From contig JACZKE010000016.1 of NCBI GenBank assembly GCA_014860225.1, positions 22,152-86,151 on the forward strand: a stretch of 64,000 nt of DNA, read 5' to 3'. The first letter of the stretch is position 1. Every line of letters begins with the position of its first letter. The position numbers were made by a program, and so were the translations under genes. Below the pieces are notes generated by a model that was given only the letters and a program-made list of their open reading frames with translations, made no database searches and had not been told where the DNA came from. Source of the stretch: Desulfuromonadales bacterium. Lineage in GTDB: Bacteria; Desulfobacterota; Desulfuromonadia; Desulfuromonadales; BM103. Positions 9,565-17,478 of this stretch are shown one piece after another.

Positions 9565-10697
9565 AGATTGCCCTGGTCAACCACACCTTTTCGCTCTCAC
9601 ACGGGGGACTGGAACGTTTTTCTGTCAACCTGGCCACTGCCCTGCATCACGAGGGGCATACGGTTTGCGTTTTTGCCCATCGCTGGCAGGATTTACCGGA
9701 GGGAATCCAGATCTGCTTTGTTCCCATGGCAAAGCGGCCGGGTTTCTGGCGGGTGTTGAGTTTTGCTATCAATGCTCGCTCCCTTGTTACCCGTGAGACA
9801 TTTGACGTGGTTTACGGTCTGACACGCTGCTTCGGCCTCAATCTTTATCGCTTGGGAGATGGTGTTCAGCGGCACTGGATGCGTTTGAACTATCCTTTTG
9901 CTCCATGGCGTTGGCTTAACTACATGGTCAATCCGGTTCAATGGGCCAACTTGTATCTCGAGCGCACCATTCTTGGCCCGGGCGGACCTTGGATAATCAC
10001 CAACTCGAAGTTGGTGCAGAGGCATGTGCAGCGTTACTATGGCAGTGACCCCAAACAGGTCCACGTGATTTACAATGGCGTCGAACCTTCCCGATTTAAC
10101 CCTCAGCAGGTTCGCGTTAACCGGGATAGGGTCCGCAGTACACTCGGGCTCAAATCGACTGACAAGGCACTGCTCTACGTTTCAAACAACTGGAAGCGCA
10201 AAGGGCTGTCAGTGCTCTTGCGCGCTGTAGCGGATCTCGGTGATGTCGGCAATATGGTTCATGTGCTGGTGGTTGGGCGGGGTAAACCGGCTCACTTTCT
10301 ACGACTATCCGAGCGCCTCGGCATCGCCACAAGGGTCCATCTTATCGGTGCTACGGACCAGGTAGAAAACTATTATGGTGCCGCAGACCTGGCAGTTCTG
10401 CCCACCATGTACGACCCCTTCTCCAATGTCTGTCTGGAGGCCATGGCCTGCGGACTGCCGGTGATAACCACTGCCGAGAATGGTGCGTCGGAACTGATCT
10501 GTCCAGGTGAGAACGGCTTTATCCAGAGCAACCCGCGGAGTTGGCAGGAACTTTCTGCGTTGTTGCGTAACGGCCTGAAGTCTGATCTGACGGCCATGGG
10601 AGAGGCTGCCCGCACGCGTGTAGCAGGGATGACACGGCAACAAAACATGCGAGAAACCTTGGACGTGATCCGCAAGTGGACGGAGGCTTCCAGATGA
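9561..10697 (+). CDS. WaaG-like GT4 glycosyltransferase (LPS core)
   Basis: 378 residues. The start MKIALVNHTFSLSHGGLERF, a segment containing GLNLYRLGDGVQRHW (about 92-106), and GPWIITNSKLVQRHV (about 140-154) follow the pattern of WaaG/RfaG, the UDP-glucose:heptose glucosyltransferase. VIYNGVEPSRFNP (about 171-183) and LPTMYDPFSNVCLEAMACGL (about 282-301) complete the GT4 site. It probably adds the first outer-core hexose to heptose, although the exact sugar is unproven. The surrounding heptosyltransferase and kinase genes fit this. Confidence 0.82.
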   Translation: MKIALVNHTFSLSHGGLERFSVNLATALHHEGHTVCVFAHRWQDLPEGIQICFVPMAKRPGFWRVLSFAINARSLVTRETFDVVYGLTRCFGLNLYRLGDGVQRHWMRLNYPFAPWRWLNYMVNPVQWANLYLERTILGPGGPWIITNSKLVQRHVQRYYGSDPKQVHVIYNGVEPSRFNPQQVRVNRDRVRSTLGLKSTDKALLYVSNNWKRKGLSVLLRAVADLGDVGNMVHVLVVGRGKPAHFLRLSERLGIATRVHLIGATDQVENYYGAADLAVLPTMYDPFSNVCLEAMACGLPVITTAENGASELICPGENGFIQSNPRSWQELSALLRNGLKSDLTAMGEAARTRVAGMTRQQNMRETLDVIRKWTEASR

Positions 10698-11842
10698 GTC
10701 AAGCCCCTTGTTCTGCTGCTTTGGTGACCGTTGCCAAATTCTGGACTGAAGATTACCCGAGTCTGTCGGCACGTGACAAGCGCATGTTGATTCGACGTTA
10801 TGCGCTGTTTCTGAGCGAGATAATACAGGCCGAGCCCGATCTGGCACTACCATTACCCTCCGACTGTTGTCTGACCGAAAACCAAAACGGTGTCACTTTT
10901 GCCTGTACCGTCGGACTGGGCAGGATTCGCGCAAATCAGCAACCATTGTCAACGCTGCTAGCCTGGTTCTGGTTGACCAGCTCACGCTCCGAACGGTTCC
11001 GATTCCTTCTGGTCTTCGGTGGTCCTGACAAATCTCTGCGCTCCTGGGATTTGGCAGAGATCGAGAAAAGGGCCTTAATCACGCTACAGGAGATTTGGAA
11101 GCGAAAAGTGAGTGAGGTTCATCGTGGCGGTGCAGGGTTCCGGGTTGAACGACAGTCCGGCTTTCGCATCTGGCGGCGGGACGATACCACGACTGCTTCG
11201 GTACTTGTCGACATGATGCCGGATCCTGACCAGGCCTTTGAAGGCGCCCGTATCTGCAAGCCAGGGTCGCGCAATCACACAGGACAGGTGGAGCTGGCAG
11301 GAGGCTGTTACCTGCTTAAACGCTACAACTGTCGCGGCTGGATCTACAGATTCCAAAATTCTATGCGGCCATCACGAGCAGTGAAGAACTGGGATCTGAT
11401 GCATCACTTCTTGGTGCGTGGTATTCCCGTGCCTGATCCTTATCTGTGTCTCGAGGAGCGATGCTGCCGTCTGCTTGGGCGTTCTTACATCCTCATGAAA
11501 TTCTTTTCTGGCGAGACTCTGCGTCAGTTGTGGCCAAAGCTGGATGAACGAGGCTGTATCGACCTCGTCGCTTCACTTGCGAATCTGTTGGGGCGCATGC
11601 ATCGTTTTGGTCTGCTGCATGGTGATCTCAAATGGGACAACATAATGGTGCAGCGGGACTCGAGGTCTATGTATATCCAATTAATTGACTTTGACGGTGC
11701 CAGACAGGTGAGCTATCCTACCCGCAAAAAGGCTGACCATGATCTGCGTCGGTTCCTATATGATCTTCGTGGTAACGACCCGACCGGTCTTTGGGAGTCT
11801 CGATTTATGCGCGGTTGGTCTACCTGGCTGGCTCATTTATGA
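10694..11842 (+). CDS. LPS-kinase-like protein, first of a tandem pair
   Basis: I start it at ATG 10694, overlapping the previous stop, giving 382 residues. The N-terminal 160 residues have no recognisable domain. The C-terminal half is kinase-like: LLKRYNCRG (about residues 207-215) holds the putative ATP lysine, LLHGDLKWDNIMV (about 311-323) the catalytic loop and LIDFDGARQV the metal-binding DFD. The next gene encodes a paralogue sharing KRYNCxG, RPSRA, CLEER and LLGRSY segments. A role in phosphorylating core sugars is inferred from fold and context. The stop overlaps the next gene by 4 bp. Confidence 0.7.
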   Translation: MSQAPCSAALVTVAKFWTEDYPSLSARDKRMLIRRYALFLSEIIQAEPDLALPLPSDCCLTENQNGVTFACTVGLGRIRANQQPLSTLLAWFWLTSSRSERFRFLLVFGGPDKSLRSWDLAEIEKRALITLQEIWKRKVSEVHRGGAGFRVERQSGFRIWRRDDTTTASVLVDMMPDPDQAFEGARICKPGSRNHTGQVELAGGCYLLKRYNCRGWIYRFQNSMRPSRAVKNWDLMHHFLVRGIPVPDPYLCLEERCCRLLGRSYILMKFFSGETLRQLWPKLDERGCIDLVASLANLLGRMHRFGLLHGDLKWDNIMVQRDSRSMYIQLIDFDGARQVSYPTRKKADHDLRRFLYDLRGNDPTGLWESRFMRGWSTWLAHL

Positions 11843-12600
11843 CGGTTCAAAGTTCAGAGATAAGTTTCGATACGCAACAAGGGGGTAGCATTCTGAAGCT
11901 CAAGTCGGGGCAGTTTTCCGGCTTTTGTGAAAATACACCGTCCGCGCGAGCTTTGGCCGCATCATTGCTGCCTGACCCTGACCACTCGTTCGCAGCCGGG
12001 GATCCGATTTGTTCTCCCTGGCACTCTGCTGCCACCGATAAAGCCCTGATACGGCTGGATGGATATAGTTATTTTGTCAAGCGTTACAACTGTCAGGGCT
12101 TTGGTTATCGGCTTAGGAATCTACTGCGGCCCTCCCGGGCTCTGCGCTCTTGGCACAACGGTGTCAGCTTTCAGCGGGCTCAGGTTCCCACTGTGCCTCC
12201 CATCCTTTGCCTGGAAGAGCGTTTTTTAGGTCTTCTGGGTCGCTCCTACGTGGTCTTTCCGCATCTGACAGATGCTGCATGCCTGCTCAATGTTTGGCAA
12301 ATTCTGAGCCCCCAGGAGCAGAGGGAGGCGCTTTTGACCTTGGCCGAAACATTTGGTTGCATGCACCGCAAGGGGATCTTTCACGGCGATCTGAACTGGC
12401 GCAATATCTTGGTGCGGAAGGATGAGAGGTTGCAATTTTTCCTGGTCGACTTGGATGGCTGCCTCTATCGGCGAGGGTGCCATGAGAAACTTGCCAGCCG
12501 TGACCTGGAACATTTCTATCGTGATATGAGTCGCGCTGCGGTGACAGACGAATTGACTCGGTATTTTCGCAAGAATTGGCAGGAGATTGTCATGGATTGA
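11839..12600 (+). CDS. LPS-kinase-like protein, second of a tandem pair
   Basis: ATG 11839 overlaps the preceding stop and gives 253 residues; a TTG start further upstream is in frame but less likely. FVKRYNCQG (about 75-83), CLEERFLGLLGRSY (about 125-138), IFHGDLNWRNILV (about 190-202) and LVDLDGC show a complete kinase-like core with lysine, catalytic aspartate and metal-binding aspartate. It lacks the 160-residue N-terminal extension of its neighbour. The pair probably arose by tandem duplication and may phosphorylate two core positions. Transcription may end or weaken after it, since 119 bp without a gene follow. Confidence 0.7.
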   Translation: MTVQSSEISFDTQQGGSILKLKSGQFSGFCENTPSARALAASLLPDPDHSFAAGDPICSPWHSAATDKALIRLDGYSYFVKRYNCQGFGYRLRNLLRPSRALRSWHNGVSFQRAQVPTVPPILCLEERFLGLLGRSYVVFPHLTDAACLLNVWQILSPQEQREALLTLAETFGCMHRKGIFHGDLNWRNILVRKDERLQFFLVDLDGCLYRRGCHEKLASRDLEHFYRDMSRAAVTDELTRYFRKNWQEIVMD

Positions 12601-12719
12601 TAGTTGCGTGGTCTATACACGAAGGCCGCTTCGTACCTATCATGAAAGACACGTCTTTAGTATTCGCATACTTTGCGATCTTGTAAAATAGAAATTTGCT
12701 GTTTCTCTGGATTAGGCCG

Positions 12720-13655
12720 ATGAGCGAGCTGATAAGTACCTGTCCACATCCCTTGGTTTCAATCGTCACGCCTGTTTACAATGCCGCCCAATATTTAGCG
12801 GCCATGTTGGAGAGTGCGCAGGCTCAAACTTGGGACTTCTATGAGCATTTGATCATCGACGATTGTTCTACAGATAATTCACGGGAAATTGTTAGACATT
12901 ATCAACAAGAGGATTCCAAAATCAAGCTATTGTCTCAAGTTGCTAATGGCGGACCGGCGCTTGCACGCAACCGGGGTATTAATGAAGCGAATGGGGACTT
13001 CATTGCTTTTCTTGATGCTGATGACATTTGGATGCCAGAAAAACTGGAGCATCAAATGGCTGTTTTCAGGGACCATCCAAAGATTGGTCTAGTGGGAACA
13101 AACTGGTCAGTGATTGGTGCAAATGGCAAGTACCTGGATGAGAAAAGAGATAAGAATAAGCGTTGTTGGGGAAAAGTTGGCGTAGCGGAGTTTCTGTTGG
13201 ATAGAATCCCCCTGGTAACCTCTTCAGTCATGGTGCGAAAAAAGTGCCTGGAAAAGTGTGGGGTATTTAATGAAGATTATCCACCTTGTGAAGATTTCGA
13301 CCTCTGGTTAAGAATCGTACAGCAATTTGAGGTTGGAATTCTTGAAGACGTGTTGGTTAGTTACCGATCGCATTGTGATGGGATATCAAGAAACACAATG
13401 AAAAGCAGGATCAGTAAAATAAAAATTTTCGAAAATGAAGTCTTGCCACGAATAGAAGTTCTCGGCCCTAGACGCGATGAATTCCTCTTAACCTTACAAA
13501 AAAAATATGTTTCACTTGGAAGAATGTTGATGACGAAAGGCCTCCAAAAAGATGCAGCACTCTATTTTGATAAGGCAATCAAATTAGAATGTCAAAGTCA
13601 AATTGTCAGAATGAAGGCACACTTATACAGTGTTATAAATAGGCGAAGACTTTGA
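12720..13655 (+). CDS. GT2 family glycosyltransferase
   Basis: ATG 12720 is preferred over an in-frame TTG at 12696; the product has 311 residues. VSIVTPVYNAAQYL (about 11-24), IIDDCSTDNS (about 44-53) and FLDADDIW with the DXD (about 96-103) form a GT-A catalytic domain. PLVTSSVMVRKKC and ENDYPPCEDFDLWLRI-type segments follow. The C-terminal third becomes AT-rich and lysine-rich, unlike the upstream core genes, which suggests a different origin from here on. It likely elongates an O-chain or the outer core. Confidence 0.82.
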   Translation: MSELISTCPHPLVSIVTPVYNAAQYLAAMLESAQAQTWDFYEHLIIDDCSTDNSREIVRHYQQEDSKIKLLSQVANGGPALARNRGINEANGDFIAFLDADDIWMPEKLEHQMAVFRDHPKIGLVGTNWSVIGANGKYLDEKRDKNKRCWGKVGVAEFLLDRIPLVTSSVMVRKKCLEKCGVFNEDYPPCEDFDLWLRIVQQFEVGILEDVLVSYRSHCDGISRNTMKSRISKIKIFENEVLPRIEVLGPRRDEFLLTLQKKYVSLGRMLMTKGLQKDAALYFDKAIKLECQSQIVRMKAHLYSVINRRRL

Positions 13656-14878
13656 AGCTTCTACCTTTATTCAAAATTGATTGCAAATATAATAGAAAAC
13701 AATATTTTATAGAAAAATATCTATATATATTTTTTCTTGTTTTTATCGCACTGTTATTTTCCGTCAAGAGAGGTATAGCAACAAAAGAATTCTATATTGT
13801 AAGCATACTTTTCATAATTTATTTTAGATATAATTTACACGCACTTAAAAAGCTATATTCAAATAAAGTTTATTTATTAAGTATGATTTTGATTTTATAC
13901 TCAGTTATATCATCAATTGTTGTCGGCAGTATCGAGTTGGACTATATAAAAGCCGGTTTTAGGCTTATAGTTTTTCTGACAATCATGTTGTTTTTTTTGA
14001 CGCAAAAATGTGAAATTTTCACCTTGTTCAAAATCATAGTGGTAGCAACTATCGTTGGCAGTGGATATGATCTGTTTAACTATGTCGTTTCAGGTAGTTA
14101 CCAACGTTCCTTACCATTTGGAATGGGTACAAAATTCCTGTGGCACATCTATGCCGGTGGGGTCTACTCGATTGTCGCCATTATTTCGACACATCTGGCG
14201 TTCATGAGTAGAAATCGGATTGAAAAAATACTGTATTCGCTGAGTTGTGTGTATTTGAGCGTTCTTGTATATCTATCGCAAAGTCGTGCAGCCATCCTCT
14301 GCTATCTCCTGTCAATCATGATTTATCTATTGTTAAGCAAGAGAGCAAATATTAAATACGGCCTCATTACATTGTTAACGTTCTCTCTCATCGTTGGAGT
14401 TGTTAATAGCCATATCTACAAATTCGCGAGTTTGCTGGCAAGGAAGGACGCGTGGCGTCTGGAAATATGGAGTCTTTCTCTTGACATTCTAAAAGATAAA
14501 ATTTTGTTTGGTCATGGTCTTGGCGAAAATTTTCTTCTGAAGGCCAGTTTTGGGAGTTATACCGAGCCGCATAACTTATATCTATACGCAATATTTTCCG
14601 GCGGGATGGTTTGTTTTTTACTTTTGTTGATTTTGTACTGGGTGGCAATCAGAGCTATTTTCCATAATTGGTGCCCAGATCTGGGGCCATTTATGGCGGC
14701 AATTCTGTTGTTCATCATTACATTCAACTTCTTTGATTCGAGAATGGTTGTCGATGATATTGGCGTCGGTTGGCATCTCTTCTGGTTTCCGATTGGATTG
14801 ATCGCTGTTTTTGCGTCATTACAGGGTCCTGTAAAGGACGAAGCGTCGGTCGATACCCCGTGTAATTCGAAAGGTTAG
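13652..14878 (+). CDS. O-antigen ligase-like polytopic membrane protein
   Basis: 408 residues with a TTG start overlapping the previous stop. About ten or more hydrophobic segments span the sequence. A larger loop near residues 255-310 contains ARKDAWRLEIWSLSLDIL and LFGHGLGENFL, then EPHNLYLYAIFSGGM, a pattern of WaaL/Wzy_C proteins (R, H and N-L-Y residues of the periplasmic loop). It would join the exported O-polysaccharide to the lipid A-core in the periplasm. A polymerase (Wzy) cannot be excluded, but the ABC exporter in this locus makes a ligase more likely. The gene is strikingly AT-rich. Confidence 0.72.
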   Translation: MKLLPLFKIDCKYNRKQYFIEKYLYIFFLVFIALLFSVKRGIATKEFYIVSILFIIYFRYNLHALKKLYSNKVYLLSMILILYSVISSIVVGSIELDYIKAGFRLIVFLTIMLFFLTQKCEIFTLFKIIVVATIVGSGYDLFNYVVSGSYQRSLPFGMGTKFLWHIYAGGVYSIVAIISTHLAFMSRNRIEKILYSLSCVYLSVLVYLSQSRAAILCYLLSIMIYLLLSKRANIKYGLITLLTFSLIVGVVNSHIYKFASLLARKDAWRLEIWSLSLDILKDKILFGHGLGENFLLKASFGSYTEPHNLYLYAIFSGGMVCFLLLLILYWVAIRAIFHNWCPDLGPFMAAILLFIITFNFFDSRMVVDDIGVGWHLFWFPIGLIAVFASLQGPVKDEASVDTPCNSKG

Positions 14879-15060
14879 TAACCTCGTTCGTTGGCAATAA
14901 ATCAATAGGTTATATTTTTTCAGGGATGTACAGGATAATCCATCTTGTGAATTCTGATGGTTTCACCGATGATTGAAAATGGGCGTTGTGTTGATCCCGG
15001 GTGTTTTGATTCACGTCACCGATGGGTTCACTGCTAGCAGTAACAAGTTGAGAGGATAAA

Positions 15061-15651
15061 ATGAGCTGTATTGAGATTGTTCGGCAAATGGATAATCACC
15101 TGCGGGTGATCGAGGAAGTCAAAGAGACTCTGGCCGGGCCGATCATCGAGATTGTAGCGAAGTTGGTCGGCGTACTAAGCTCTGGTGGCAAACTTCTGGT
15201 GATGGGTAATGGCGGCTCCGCTGCCGATGCCCAGCATCTGGCGGCGGAACTGGTCGGCCGCTTTTTGATGGAGCGCAGGGCCCTGCCGGTCATCGCCCTG
15301 ACCACCGATACATCGATCCTGACTGCAGTCGGCAATGATTACGGTTTTGACCAAGTGTTCAGCCGGCAGGTCGAAGCGCTTGCCACACCCGGAGACATGG
15401 TGTTCGGCATCTCGACCAGTGGTAATTCACGGAATGTGATCAACGGCCTGACTGTGGCAAGGGAAAAGGGTTGCTCGACCGTCGGTCTGTTGGGTCGGGA
15501 TGGCGGCGCAATTGCCGGGATGGTCGATATCAGCCTGACAATCTCATCACCCGATACCCCCCGAATCCAGGAGGCCCATCAATTGATCATCCATATCATT
15601 TGTGACCTCGTTGAGAAGCAGCTGTTTGGCTCCCGGGAGGAACAGCGATGA
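15061..15651 (+). CDS. gmhA: Phosphoheptose (sedoheptulose-7-phosphate) isomerase
   Basis: 196 residues, the standard GmhA length, with a GAGAGG ribosome site 8 bases upstream. The SIS-domain motif VMGNGGSAADAQHLAAELVG lies at about residues 48-67, FGISTSGNSRNV at about 117-128, and IQEAHQLIIHIICD near the end gives the active-site residues. It starts ADP-heptose synthesis from sedoheptulose 7-phosphate. The 182 bp before it hold no gene. It overlaps the next gene by 4 bp. Confidence 0.95.
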   Translation: MSCIEIVRQMDNHLRVIEEVKETLAGPIIEIVAKLVGVLSSGGKLLVMGNGGSAADAQHLAAELVGRFLMERRALPVIALTTDTSILTAVGNDYGFDQVFSRQVEALATPGDMVFGISTSGNSRNVINGLTVAREKGCSTVGLLGRDGGAIAGMVDISLTISSPDTPRIQEAHQLIIHIICDLVEKQLFGSREEQR

Positions 15652-16613
15652 GCAAATATCAGCCGATCCATATGGACAAGGTCAAAACCTATTCGATCAC
15701 CACCCGCGACAACAAGGTCAACGTCCGTGATCATTTTGCCTGTTCTCCGGAGCATGGCATGACCCTCGCGAGCTTTATCGATCGTCTCCCCCGCCTGCTG
15801 GGCGCTGACTCACTGCGAGATGTTGTCGATGCCATCGTGCGGGCCAGGCAGGAGGGGCGGCCTGTGGTGCTGGCAATGGGCGGACACGTCATCAAATGCG
15901 GTTTGCAACCGGTGCTCAAGGCTCTGATTGAAGCCGATGTCATCACCGCCGTGGCCATGAACGGTTCGGCGGCGATCCACGATTTCGAAGTGTCGCTGAT
16001 CGGCGCCACCTCCGAGGATGTCGGCGCCGTGCTGCATGCCGGCGATTTCGGCTTCTCCGAGGAAACCGGCGGCGGCATCAATCGCGCCCTCAAGGCGGCC
16101 CTGCCTGAAGGGATCGGCTTCGGCGAGGCGATCGGCCGCTGCATTCTCGACAAGCAACACCCGTACGGGGAATACAGCCTGCTGGCCGCTTGTGTTGCAC
16201 ACGATATTCCGGTGACTGCCCATGTGGCGATCGGCACCGATATCATCCATCAGCACCCCGAGTTCGACGGCGCCGTGACCGGCGAGATGTCGGCGCGTGA
16301 CTTCCGCTTACTGACGTCGGTAGTGGCCGACCTGAACGGCGGGGTCTGGCTGAACGTCGGTTCGGCGGTGATTATGCCGGAGGTCTTCCTCAAGGCGATC
16401 TCCATCGTCCAGAACCTCGGCTATCATGTCGCCGACTTCACGACCGCCAACTTCGACATGAACCAGCATTACCGACCCTTGCAGAACGTGGTCAGGCGGC
16501 CGACCTCCGGCAGCGGCAGGGGGTATTCGATTACCGGTCATCACGAGATCAACATCCCACTGATGGCGGCGGCCGTTCTCGACGGTCTGCACGCCACAGC
16601 GTCCAGCGCATAA
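15648..16613 (+). CDS. Conserved protein, deoxyhypusine-synthase-like fold (function unknown)
   Basis: 321 residues, coupled to gmhA by an ATGA overlap. VVLAMGGHVIKCGLQPVLKA (about residues 74-93), VAMNGSAAIHDFEVSL (about 104-119) and TGGGINRALKAAL (about 142-154) resemble the NAD-binding topology of deoxyhypusine synthase-type proteins, and NVGSAVIMPEVFLK with the tail HHEINIPLMAAAV looks like an oligomeric active site. Bacteria do not make hypusine, so a different substrate is expected. Its position between gmhA and hldE suggests a link to heptose or LPS supply, but this is only context. The distant homology is a judgement by eye. Confidence 0.6.
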   Translation: MSKYQPIHMDKVKTYSITTRDNKVNVRDHFACSPEHGMTLASFIDRLPRLLGADSLRDVVDAIVRARQEGRPVVLAMGGHVIKCGLQPVLKALIEADVITAVAMNGSAAIHDFEVSLIGATSEDVGAVLHAGDFGFSEETGGGINRALKAALPEGIGFGEAIGRCILDKQHPYGEYSLLAACVAHDIPVTAHVAIGTDIIHQHPEFDGAVTGEMSARDFRLLTSVVADLNGGVWLNVGSAVIMPEVFLKAISIVQNLGYHVADFTTANFDMNQHYRPLQNVVRRPTSGSGRGYSITGHHEINIPLMAAAVLDGLHATASSA

Positions 16614-16633
16614 GCTGAACCGGATTGCCTGCC

Positions 16634-17293
16634 ATGAAACGCATCGATCATCCCCGCTACATGGAATTGCTGGCCAGTTCCACTGTGCTAGAACGTGACG
16701 GCTATGGTGAAAAAGTACTTGAGCGGCCGGACGGCACTCTGGTGAAGATTTTTCGCCGCAAGCGCTGGCTGTCGACTGCTTTGCTTTTTCCGTATGCTCA
16801 CCGGTTCGTGCGCAACAGCCGCCGCCTTGCCGAGCGTGGAATCCTCTCAGTGCGCGTCGTCGATACAGCTTACTGCCACGCTGTTGGCCGTCATCTGGTG
16901 ACCTATCAGCCGCTGCCCGGCACCACATTGAGGCAGGCTCTCAGAGACTATGAATCACAACGTTGCAACTTGCTCACCGGCTTCGCGCATTATGTTGCCG
17001 GCCTGCACCAGAAAGGTATCTATTTCCGATCCTTGCATTTCGGCAACATCATCGTCTCGCACGACGGGGCGAAAATAGGGCTGATCGATGTAGCTGATTT
17101 GAGCCTGCACGCCGGACCTTTGTCAACGCGTCGGCGCATTCGTAATTTTAGTTACATGCTGCGTTACAAGGAAGACCGGGCGGCCCTGCGCGATTGTGGC
17201 TGGCTGGATTTCCTCAGCAACTATCTGGCTGCTGCGCCGTTATCGCCACGCGCTGTGCAGACCCTGCGGAAAAGTCTTAACGAGATTCTCTGA
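16634..17293 (+). CDS. Kinase-fold protein (toluene-tolerance/InaA type), altered catalytic loop
   Basis: ATG 16634 is preferred over an in-frame TTG at 16625, giving 219 residues. LVKIFRRKRW (about 36-45) has a candidate ATP lysine. The catalytic loop reads GIYFRSLHFGNIIV (about 129-142), with serine-leucine where active kinases have aspartate, followed by IGLIDVADLSLH, which keeps the later aspartates. It could be a family with a shifted catalytic residue or a pseudokinase. It lies in the heptose-supply stretch and is the fourth kinase-fold gene of this LPS locus. Confidence 0.62.
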   Translation: MKRIDHPRYMELLASSTVLERDGYGEKVLERPDGTLVKIFRRKRWLSTALLFPYAHRFVRNSRRLAERGILSVRVVDTAYCHAVGRHLVTYQPLPGTTLRQALRDYESQRCNLLTGFAHYVAGLHQKGIYFRSLHFGNIIVSHDGAKIGLIDVADLSLHAGPLSTRRRIRNFSYMLRYKEDRAALRDCGWLDFLSNYLAAAPLSPRAVQTLRKSLNEIL

Positions 17294-17478
17294 TGTTTCC
17301 ACTTAAGCCCTTGGAAGAGGGTTGAATTGAAAATCCTCGCATCTTTAAAGGGCACGCGTGAGTTGTGTTGAGCGAATTGTGTCGCCAGCAGGCAAAAGAA
17401 TACTTCCAAGTGCAACGTTTCATGGCTATTATTGGCCGCAGAGCATGAGTTAAATTTGCTGTTTAACAGGATGTTTCC

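Noticed and set aside
15731..16256. Long minus-strand frames opposite the gmhA-coupled gene, and similar ones opposite waa, rfb and relA/spoT genes
   Set aside because: They are antisense shadows of well-supported genes, with no motifs of their own.
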